This document shows positions 1-4,928 of a DNA stretch of 9,762 bases, in pieces. The DNA lies in contig CANPWT010000038.1 in assembly GCA_947584775.1 (NCBI GenBank), forward strand, positions 1-9,762, in the 5' to 3' direction. Numbering within the stretch: position 1 is the stretch's first letter; each line of letters begins with the position of its first letter. Under the pieces are notes generated by a model, which saw nothing but the letters and a program-made list of their open reading frames with translations, was not told the origin of the DNA and did no database searches. Both the position numbers and the translations under genes were made by a program. Source of the stretch: an uncultured Clostridia bacterium. GTDB lineage: Bacteria > Bacillota > Clostridia > Christensenellales > UBA1242.

Positions 1-114
1 AAACACACCCTCTTTAATTGCACACTCTCTACATAAATTTTTGGTTTCGCTCACCCCGTTTATTATTAGGGTTGAGTGGTAAACACTAGGTTTTCCGCAT
101 CTATCACATTTCAT
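1..114 (-). CDS. mcsA: McsA, zinc-finger activator of the McsB arginine kinase (N-terminal 38 residues, cut by window edge)
   Basis: Read from the ATG at 114 leftwards, this gives 38 residues beginning MKCDRCGKPSVYHST and containing two CxxC pairs (C3/C6 and C28/C31), the four-cysteine zinc-binding N-terminus typical of McsA. In the family, McsA binds and activates the protein-arginine kinase McsB, which marks proteins for ClpCP and inactivates CtsR under stress; a UvrB/UvrC-like motif lies further on, outside this window. The start is set by a strong AAAGGAGGAG ribosome binding site just upstream (about 124-133). The gene directly follows ctsR on the same strand, the classic ctsR-mcsA-mcsB-clpC order, so mcsB and clpC are expected beyond the left edge. 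Its first codons are duplicated upstream (see 197-232). The call is firm despite truncation because both the cysteine pattern and the context agree. Confidence 0.9.
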   Translation of the reverse strand, partial: MKCDRCGKPSVYHSTLIINGVSETKNLCRECAIKEGVF

Positions 115-184
115 AATAATTACTCCTCCTTTAAAATAATATTTGATATGTCTTTTTATTTTATAAAGTTAGTTTTTAGTCTAT
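80..184 (-). repeat. Tandem duplication, copy 1 (authentic mcsA start)
   Basis: This segment holds mcsA codons 1-11 and part of codon 12, their ribosome binding site and about 50 nt of leader. It matches 198-299 at an offset of 118 nt in the coding part and 115 nt at the far end. The first ~52 nt (coding and ribosome binding site) differ at only one base (88 versus 206). The remaining leader half is still alignable but has many substitutions and about 3 nt of indels. Both copies end in the same tttagtctat. Confidence 0.85.
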
Positions 185-226
185 GTGTATAGATGCCTAA
201 ACACTTGGTTTTCCGCATCTATCACA
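184..226 (-). promoter_or_regulatory. Stem-loop over the mini-ORF, possible translational attenuator of mcsA
   Basis: On the minus-strand RNA, mini-ORF codons 3-6 (226 down to 215, UGUGAUAGAUGC) can pair with the linker 196 down to 184 (GCAUCUAUACACA). This gives a 12-bp stem with one bulged base and an 18-nt loop, which is exactly codons 7-11 plus the stop. The same linker arm is equally complementary to codons 3-6 of the authentic mcsA (108 down to 97), right beside its ATG. The two pairings exclude each other. No U-run follows, so this is not an intrinsic terminator. A regulatory role is inference. Confidence 0.5.
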
Positions 227-232
227 TTTCAT
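197..232 (-). pseudogene. 11-codon mini-ORF copied from the start of mcsA (MKCDRCGKPSV-stop)
   Basis: The duplicated ATG at 232 has the same AAGGAGGAG ribosome binding site as mcsA and reads MKCDRCGKPSV before a TAG stop at 197-199. The first 11 residues are identical to those of McsA, including the C3xxC6 pair. It is either a dead fragment of a tandem duplication or a translated leader peptide ahead of mcsA. The near-perfect retention of its ribosome binding site and codons, beside a diverged spacer, favours some function or a recent copying event. It lies on the ctsR-mcsA transcript, so ribosomes should load on it. Confidence 0.6.
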
Positions 233-299
233 AATAATTACTCCTCCTTAAATTTTTTTTGATTTGTTTTTTGATTTTGTGAACTTGGTTTTAGTCTAT
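198..299 (-). repeat. Tandem duplication, copy 2 (upstream partial copy of the mcsA start)
   Basis: This is the second copy of the 80-184 segment. It lies between the ctsR stop codon (301-303) and mcsA, separated from copy 1 by the 13-nt linker 185-197. It fills the whole ctsR-mcsA gap next to ctsR, abutting the stop codon almost exactly. It contains a complete ribosome binding site and ATG followed by a short open frame. Confidence 0.85.
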
Positions 300-300
300 T

Positions 301-771
301 TTAACCGCCTTTATTATGTGGGCTTTTTAGCAAAGATATTATAATTTGATTTATAATATTTGCACGCAAAGTGTTATCTATGTTTATTGGGTTATTTAGC
401 GCTTTTGCGTTGGTGGCCGATTTAATTATTTCCACTTCCTTAGGGGTTAATAACTTACGATTTTGCATATTTGCTAAAATTTGATTAGCCTCAGCAATGG
501 TTAACGGCTTTGAACATAAATTAAGGGCGTTTTTTAAAAAATTATCGTTATTATCTTGCACCTTAACAACTTTGATGTAGCCCGCCCCGCCGCGCTGACT
601 TTCCACCACGAAGCCGCGCCCAACTGTAAAGCGTGTGTTTAGCACATAATTGATTTGGCTTGGCACGCAGGAAAAGAATTTGGCAAGGTCGTTACGCGAA
701 AGTTCGATAAAATCGTCATCGTCTAGGCTGGAAATTATAAACTGCTCTATTAAATCTGATACACTTTTCAC
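301..771 (-). CDS. ctsR: CtsR, heat-shock transcriptional repressor
   Basis: This 156-residue protein is of normal CtsR length. Residues 1-70 are the winged helix-turn-helix DNA-binding part, with the hallmark stretches CVPSQINYVLNTRF (35-48), GRGFVVESQRGG (51-62) and GYIKV (64-68). The C-terminal half (about 76-150) is the helical dimerisation domain recognised by McsB. CtsR dimers repress clp and ctsR operons at normal temperature. The start is GTG at 769-771, seven bases after a strong AGGAGG (779-784); no better start exists upstream. A perfect CtsR box and a sigma-A promoter precede the gene, so autoregulation is expected. One oddity is that the beta-wing loop, a run of four glycines in the Bacillus protein where it is linked to heat sensing, reads GGAG here (61-64). 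It is first in an operon with mcsA. Confidence 0.96.
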   Translation of the reverse strand: MKSVSDLIEQFIISSLDDDDFIELSRNDLAKFFSCVPSQINYVLNTRFTVGRGFVVESQRGGAGYIKVVKVQDNNDNFLKNALNLCSKPLTIAEANQILANMQNRKLLTPKEVEIIKSATNAKALNNPINIDNTLRANIINQIIISLLKSPHNKGG

Positions 772-795
772 GCTTTCACCTCCTAATTTTAAAAA

Positions 796-812
796 TTTGA
801 CTTTCTTTGACC
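796..812 (-). promoter_or_regulatory. CtsR operator (CtsR box)
   Basis: The minus strand reads GGTCAAA-GAA-AGTCAAA, a full match to the published CtsR consensus of two (A/G)GTCAAA heptads separated by three bases (NAN). It begins about nine bases downstream of the -10 box and so covers the predicted transcription start, where a bound repressor would block initiation. It lies about 25 nt upstream of the ctsR start codon. Confidence 0.95.
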
Positions 813-821
813 TTTGATAAA

Positions 822-850
822 ACTATACTACTATTTTGTCACATTGTCAA
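822..850 (-). promoter_or_regulatory. Sigma-A-type promoter of ctsR-mcsA
   Basis: Minus-strand TTGACA (850-845) and TATAGT (827-822) are separated by exactly 17 bases: a consensus -35 box and a -10 box with one deviation. The start of transcription is predicted near 815, leaving a leader of about 45 nt that contains the CtsR box and the AGGAGG ribosome binding site. Confidence 0.85.
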
Positions 851-916
851 GAGAAAATGACAAGTTTTTTAAAAAATTTTTTACTTAAACGCTATTTGGC
901 AGTAGATGTTATTGTT

Positions 917-994
917 GTGGGGGTTTTAAGCCACGCGCAGCGTGGCTTGGGGAAGATTTATCTTCCCCGGTTGCATAGCAACAAAAACCCCCGC
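917..994. repeat. Cloverleaf-like palindrome cluster A
   Basis: An outer stem (917-927 with 984-994, 11 bp including one T-G pair) encloses three adjacent hairpins. Hairpin 1 is 928-936/940-948 (9 bp, 3-nt loop). Hairpin 2 is 949-957/960-968 (9 bp, tiny loop). Hairpin 3 is 970-974/978-982 (5 bp, 3-nt loop). Only two junction bases are unpaired. GC is about 56% in otherwise AT-rich surroundings. It lies 19 nt past the stop codon of the 1014-1793 gene and some 65 nt upstream of the ctsR promoter. No U-tract follows on either strand, so it is not a standard terminator. It is not a tRNA: arm lengths are wrong and no T-loop is present. Function is unknown. Confidence 0.85.
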
Positions 995-1013
995 GCTTGT
1001 TTGCGTGAGGGAA

Positions 1014-1793
1014 TTAATTGCGATGTTCGGCCTCTTCAAAATCAAAATCTTCAATTTCAACTTTATGGCGAGTGAACAATTTAATGATAGCGCAAATACC
1101 AATATATACAAATGGGAAAGCCAAATGCGCTGCGACTATTATTGATAAATATAATAGGTAAGAGTAATTATGTATAACTTTTAAAAGCGGAATAGGAATT
1201 CGGTATGGGTGGGTTAAAAACATTAAATTGCTGCCCTGATTTAGGTTTATTGAAAACGCAACAAACATAAATATTAGGCAAAAGCAAATGTATCTTTTGG
1301 CTGTTTTTAAATTGACATTTAGCGATTTTGTTTTAAGCGCCATAATGCCAGAATACACCATGGTTGAGTGGTAAATCATGCTATAAATGCATTGGAAATG
1401 GAACAATGGGTAAGTTGCAAAACTTGTTGTTGGGAACAATAAAAATGCGCCACCTGCAATTATGCCCGCATAACCAATAAAGGCAATGCCATAATCTTTT
1501 AATTTGTTGCTCCACAAACACCACAGGGCAAAGATGAATAACGAACAAAAATATAGTGGCACCCAAGCGTCTGTATACACATAGCCCACGCTAAACGACC
1601 ATGCAATTTTAAAAAGTTCCAGGCCGGTAAAAATAATGGCAAAGAGTTTTAACAAATTCATATATCTTTGCCTAGACATATTTTTAGTTAATATCACCAC
1701 AACGGCTATAAGTATTAAGCACAAGCCAACGCTGATTAGATGGCCAACACTAAACAGCCCAACTGCGGGATATGTGCCAGGAGTTGAAAACAT
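1014..1793 (-). CDS. YwaF/TP0381-family integral membrane protein of unknown function
   Basis: This 259-residue, very hydrophobic protein has about seven predicted membrane segments (roughly 14-36, 46-66, 76-95, 100-120, 130-152, 167-183 and 208-240) and an acidic C-terminal tail (EIEDFDFEEAE). The pattern resembles the YwaF / TP0381 family of Bacillota and spirochetes: an N-terminal GLFSVGH segment, a Glu in the second segment (E59), the WVPLYFCSL motif (77-85), and a histidine/tyrosine-rich segment around HFQCIYSMIYHS (132-143). The biochemical role of this family is not known to me. The ATG at 1793 is the first possible start, as an in-frame TAA lies three codons upstream. It has no Shine-Dalgarno site and a TATAAT box only 8 nt away. 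It appears to be a single-gene unit between two cloverleaf elements. Family assignment is fairly confident; function is open. Confidence 0.75.
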   Translation of the reverse strand: MFSTPGTYPAVGLFSVGHLISVGLCLILIAVVVILTKNMSRQRYMNLLKLFAIIFTGLELFKIAWSFSVGYVYTDAWVPLYFCSLFIFALWCLWSNKLKDYGIAFIGYAGIIAGGAFLLFPTTSFATYPLFHFQCIYSMIYHSTMVYSGIMALKTKSLNVNLKTAKRYICFCLIFMFVAFSINLNQGSNLMFLTHPYRIPIPLLKVIHNYSYLLYLSIIVAAHLAFPFVYIGICAIIKLFTRHKVEIEDFDFEEAEHRN

Positions 1794-1801
1794 ATATTCT
1801 T

Positions 1802-1830
1802 ATTATAACAACTTAAAATTTAAATTTCAA
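1802..1830 (-). promoter_or_regulatory. Promoter of the YwaF-like gene, predicted leaderless
   Basis: Minus-strand TTGAAA (1830-1825), a 17-nt spacer and a perfect TATAAT (1807-1802). Only eight bases separate the -10 box from the ATG, so transcription should start within about 0-3 nt of the start codon. That leaves no room for a Shine-Dalgarno site. Confidence 0.7.
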
Positions 1831-1908
1831 CAAATTTAATTATATTATGTCAAAAATTGCAAAAATTTAACCAAAACATAAAAAATTTTGATTATTTTGT
1901 CGAAACGC

Positions 1909-1983
1909 GGCGGGGTTACGGCATCTATGCCGTGGCAAGGCGCGCCTTGCCCATGCGCACAAGATGTGCGCATGAACCCCGCC
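1909..1983. repeat. Cloverleaf-like palindrome cluster B
   Basis: A perfect 9-bp outer stem (1909-1917 GGCGGGGTT with 1975-1983 AACCCCGCC) encloses three hairpins that abut with no unpaired junction base. Hairpin 1 is 1918-1924/1927-1933 (7 bp, 2-nt loop, or 6 bp with 4 nt). Hairpin 2 is 1934-1940/1945-1951 (7 bp, CGCG loop, an 18-nt perfect palindrome). Hairpin 3 is 1952-1960/1966-1974 (9 bp, 5-nt loop). GC is about two-thirds. It begins 6 nt past the uvrC stop codon. The layout copies element A although arm sequences differ, sharing only GGGGTT/AACCCC-like outer arms. No U-tract follows it, so a simple terminator role is not supported. Confidence 0.88.
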
Positions 1984-1989
1984 ACCCCA

Positions 1990-3804
1990 TTATTTGTTGA
2001 AATGGTTGTATATATTTTTAGCGGTTGCTTGTGTTACACCTTTTGTTTGCGCTAGTTCGTCAATAGTTGCATTTTTAATGTTTTCTATTGTTCTAAACTT
2101 GCTAAGCAATGCCCTTCTTGTAACCGGGCCTACGCCAGCAATTGATTCTAGCCCGCCTTTATACATCCCCTTTTTTCGCAGTGACCTATTAAATGTTATT
2201 GCAAACCTATGTGCTTCATCGCGCACAAGTTGAATAAGCCGCAGCGAGTAACTGCCTTTTTTTAATATGAAAGGCTTTGGATTATTAGGTTTAAACACCT
2301 CTTCCTCTCGCTTTGCCAAACTTATTAAATCGTTGGTGTAGTGATATTTGTCTATCACTTCTTTTGCGCTGCTAAGTTGACCCTTGCCACCGTCTATCAC
2401 AATTAAATCAGGCATGGATGAAAAACTAATGTCGTCACTGTTTAGTTTTTGCAATCGGCGAGATAAAACTTCCTTCATAGAGGCAAAGTCATCTATAAAA
2501 TCCACCGTTTCTATTTTAAATTTTCTGTACATACTTGGCGCTTTTTCGCCATTAATGCTAACCGACATGCTGGCAACGGTGTATGTGCCGTAGGTGTGTG
2601 AAATGTCGTAGCACTCTATTCTTTTAGGCTCGCGGGAAAGATTTAAATCCGCCTTTAACTGTTTTACCGCGCCAATGCTTGCGTTTAGTTGTTTAGTGTT
2701 GTTTTCAAGGTTGCGCTCCATGTGCATGGTAGAATTTTTGCTTGCCATTTCAAGCAATTTATATTTTACGCTGTTAATTTTTGGCTTTGTAACAGTTACT
2801 TTCTTTTTAGATTTTGAATTTAAAAATAATTCAATTTCGCTTGTGTCAATTTCGGGCAAAATTATTTCGTCCACAATTAGCGGATGCGAATTATAATATT
2901 GCATAATAAACTGAGTGTACGCCTCGGTGGTATCGAGATAATTTAAAATGTCAAAGGTTTGCACGCCTTGCAGTTTGCCTGCGCGAATAATTAACACGCA
3001 CATGGCAGAAAATTCCCCCGAAGTGGAAAGGTTAAACACATCATAATCAACCAGGCTACCCAAACTTGTTATTACTTGCGATTTTAATTTGTCTAACATC
3101 TTTAACCTATCACGAATTTGCAATGCTATTTCATAATTTTGATTAGCCGAGGCAAGCATCATTTTGTCCGTTAAAATTTGTTCAACCTTTTTTGTGTCCC
3201 CTTTTAAAAATTTGATGGCGTCCGACACAATTTCGTTATACTGTTGCTTGCTTACTTTTTTAACGCATGGGGCTAAACACATTTTCATATCGTAAAAAAT
3301 GCAGGATTTTTTAAGGGTTTTGTTTACGCTTATTTTTTCTTTGCACTTCCTTAGCGGAAAAGCGTAATCGATTATTGAAAGCACGTCTTTGGCAGTAACG
3401 CCCGCCATAAATGGGCCAAAATATTTATCTGTTTTATTAAGCCTGCGTGAAATTTCAAAACGAGGGAAATCTTCCTTTAAATTGATTTTTATATACGCGT
3501 ATGTTTTGCCGTCCTTTAACAAAATGTTATAAAAAGGTTGATATTTTTTAATTAAGTTATTTTCAAGCGCCAATGCTTCGATTTCGTCATTGACAACATA
3601 AAAATCAAAATCTGCAACTTTGCTAACCATGTTTTGAACTTTGATATGCTCTTGCCTACGCAAAAAATATTGACCAACACGTTTTTTTAAATTTTTAGCC
3701 TTGCCTACGTAGATAACGTTTTCGTCCTTATCTTTCATTATATATACGCCTGGGTCGTTAGTCAGGCGCTTAACTTTTTCCAAAACAAATTTTGAAATTG
3801 CCAT
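1990..3804 (-). CDS. uvrC: UvrC, excinuclease ABC subunit C
   Basis: This 604-residue protein is of full family length. UvrC makes both incisions around bulky DNA lesions after UvrB loading. Domains in order: GIY-YIG nuclease at about 12-95 (PGVYIMKD, IYVGKAKNLKKRV, catalytic-type Glu in the NDEIEALALE stretch); a four-cysteine cluster C154, C168, C176, C180, the layout of the iron-sulfur site found in UvrC; UVR motif for UvrB contact at about 205-240; RNase H-like nuclease at about 395-535 with ECYDISH (D400), VIDGGKGQ (D471) and RDEAHRFA (H532); and tandem helix-hairpin-helix motifs at about 550-604 (SIAGVGPVTRRALL, AQTKGVTQATAKNIY). The ATG at 3804 has no Shine-Dalgarno site and lies 6 nt from a TATAAT box, predicting a leaderless mRNA. 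It is divergent from the 4020 gene and ends 6 nt from cloverleaf B. No LexA-type box was seen. Confidence 0.98.
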   Translation of the reverse strand: MAISKFVLEKVKRLTNDPGVYIMKDKDENVIYVGKAKNLKKRVGQYFLRRQEHIKVQNMVSKVADFDFYVVNDEIEALALENNLIKKYQPFYNILLKDGKTYAYIKINLKEDFPRFEISRRLNKTDKYFGPFMAGVTAKDVLSIIDYAFPLRKCKEKISVNKTLKKSCIFYDMKMCLAPCVKKVSKQQYNEIVSDAIKFLKGDTKKVEQILTDKMMLASANQNYEIALQIRDRLKMLDKLKSQVITSLGSLVDYDVFNLSTSGEFSAMCVLIIRAGKLQGVQTFDILNYLDTTEAYTQFIMQYYNSHPLIVDEIILPEIDTSEIELFLNSKSKKKVTVTKPKINSVKYKLLEMASKNSTMHMERNLENNTKQLNASIGAVKQLKADLNLSREPKRIECYDISHTYGTYTVASMSVSINGEKAPSMYRKFKIETVDFIDDFASMKEVLSRRLQKLNSDDISFSSMPDLIVIDGGKGQLSSAKEVIDKYHYTNDLISLAKREEEVFKPNNPKPFILKKGSYSLRLIQLVRDEAHRFAITFNRSLRKKGMYKGGLESIAGVGPVTRRALLSKFRTIENIKNATIDELAQTKGVTQATAKNIYNHFNK

Positions 3805-3810
3805 AATATG

Positions 3811-3838
3811 ATTATATCACAAATTTTTATATTGTTAA
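3811..3838 (-). promoter_or_regulatory. uvrC promoter, extended -10, predicted leaderless
   Basis: Minus-strand TATAAT (3816-3811) is preceded by TGA, an extended -10 (TGnTATAAT). A TTAACA -35-like box (3838-3833) lies 16 nt upstream. Six bases separate the -10 box from the ATG at 3804, so the expected start of transcription is the A of the start codon. Confidence 0.7.
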
Positions 3839-3984
3839 TAATATTTTTTAAACTTTAAAAATTCTTTTTTATGCTAAAATTTTAAAAAAATTATAAAATT
3901 TTTGTAAAAAAGTATCAAATTTTGATGTTTTTTGGCTAAATTTTGTTAAATTTTAAAAAATTTTGTTCTTATTACGCTTTTTAG

Positions 3985-4014
3985 TTAATATCGCCAACTT
4001 TAAAATAATATACT
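3985..4014 (+). promoter_or_regulatory. Candidate promoter of the 4020 gene and murB, predicted leaderless
   Basis: TTAATA (3985-3990), an 18-nt spacer and TATACT (4009-4014), followed after only 5 nt by the ATG at 4020. No Shine-Dalgarno sequence precedes that ATG. The -35 box is weak, so this call is less sure than for uvrC. The divergent gap 3805-4019 holds otherwise only A/T runs and one TTTGGCTAAATTTTG motif (3931-3945), also seen in the 5791-6060 repeat region. Confidence 0.45.
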
Positions 4015-4019
4015 TTTAT

Positions 4020-4928
4020 ATGAAAAAAGTTTTGCAATTTTTTAAAAAATTTTGGTTTTATATATTTAGCGCAATTTTAATTTTAGGCATTTTTTTATAC
4101 CTTATATTTTTTAATAAGCCGGTTACAATGTTTGAAAATAACGAAATAGAAACGCGCATAATTAGTGTTTATCATGTTGAAACATTTGAGGGCGGAAAAG
4201 TTAGCAGAATTAATTATTTAAAAAATATTGCACGCCAAATTGAGAAGGAAAACAACACCGTTCTTTTTATGATAAAGCAAATTGAGCCAAGCGAACTTGA
4301 AAGTTGTTTAGAACAAAACACGCCTGACATAATGTCATTCGGCTTTGGGGTTGGAAAAACGGTTTTAAAATATCTTGCCCCACTAGATAATAGTTACAAA
4401 ATACGGGACGAACTTGTTGACAGCGCTTGCTTTAACAACAAATTATACGCCCTGCCTTACATAGCAAGCGGATATTGCAAAATTGAAAGAGTTGGGAATG
4501 AAAACGACAACTATTTTTCTAGCGGCAATGGGTTTGTTTATCCCGAAAAAGCGGCAGACCTTACTTTTACAAAATATGATAGCCAATACAAGGCATACAA
4601 GGCATTTGTGTACGACGACCACGCAAGTTTAATTGGTACAGCGCGCGACTTGTTTAGAGTGGACAATTTAAACAAAAACAACCGAATTAATGCCAGCATT
4701 ACCCCGCTTGATAGTTACAGCGATTTAATTCAATACGCAGGGGTTAGCGTTTTAGATAGTGTGACAAGCCTATTTTTAAAAATGCTAGTGGATGAAAACG
4801 AACAGGCCAAGTTAAAAGATTACGGCCTGTTTGGCGTAAATTCAGACAATTTGTATTTTGACGGAATATATAGTGATATGGAAAAGGCAATAAAAAATTG
4901 TAAAATTGCCAATGTGTTTAATGATTAA
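4020..4928 (+). CDS. Membrane-anchored protein resembling an extracellular solute-binding protein
   Basis: From the ATG at 4020 this is 302 residues: a basic start (MKKVLQFFKK), one membrane segment (about 12-31) with no lipobox cysteine, then a domain predicted to lie outside the cell. That domain reads like the first lobe of an ABC-type solute-binding protein: IISVYHVETFEGGKVSRINYL (48-68), PDIMSFGFGVG (102-112) and a LYALPYIASGY segment (142-152). It is shorter than typical sugar-binding proteins (about 400 residues), no transporter permease genes are nearby, and the anchor is a transmembrane helix. A structural or sensing role is therefore as likely as transport. An upstream in-frame TTG (3963) would add 19 residues ahead of the membrane segment but has no better signal. 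The stop overlaps the murB start by 8 bp, implying co-translation. Family call is tentative. Confidence 0.55.
   Translation: MKKVLQFFKKFWFYIFSAILILGIFLYLIFFNKPVTMFENNEIETRIISVYHVETFEGGKVSRINYLKNIARQIEKENNTVLFMIKQIEPSELESCLEQNTPDIMSFGFGVGKTVLKYLAPLDNSYKIRDELVDSACFNNKLYALPYIASGYCKIERVGNENDNYFSSGNGFVYPEKAADLTFTKYDSQYKAYKAFVYDDHASLIGTARDLFRVDNLNKNNRINASITPLDSYSDLIQYAGVSVLDSVTSLFLKMLVDENEQAKLKDYGLFGVNSDNLYFDGIYSDMEKAIKNCKIANVFND

Noticed and set aside
80..299. CRISPR array or insertion-sequence ends
   Set aside because: There are only two direct copies, they contain gene start sequence, and no cas genes, transposase or terminal inverted repeats are present. A local tandem duplication explains it.
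917..994. tRNA gene at cloverleaf A (and B)
   Set aside because: The overall outline resembles a cloverleaf, but stems are 9-11 bp where tRNA arms have 4-7, loops are 2-5 nt, and no GTTCRA T-loop or anticodon loop is present.
836..1145. Small open frames on both strands (up to 79 codons) over 836-1145
   Set aside because: They run through the palindromes of cloverleaf A and into the 3' end of the membrane-protein gene, have no ribosome binding site and no recognisable protein pattern. They are by-products of the GC-rich palindromes.
1909..1983. Simple intrinsic terminator of uvrC at cloverleaf B
   Set aside because: The hairpins are strong, but on the minus strand the stem is followed by GCGTTTCGACAAAAT rather than a T-run, and three nested hairpins are not the usual terminator form.
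3805..3962. Riboswitch or small RNA in the uvrC upstream gap
   Set aside because: The stretch is almost entirely A/T runs with no stable helices or known conserved core. Only promoter elements and one repeated GGCTAAA motif could be supported.
3963..4019. Start of the 4020 gene at the TTG at 3963
   Set aside because: It would add 19 residues before the lysine-rich membrane-anchor start, has no ribosome binding site, and lies upstream of the best -10 box.
4906..4920. murB start at TTG 4906 or ATG 4912
   Set aside because: MurB homology begins around residue 8 of the 4921 form, and no ribosome binding site supports the earlier starts. The overlap ATGATTAA favours 4921, although 4912 is not excluded.
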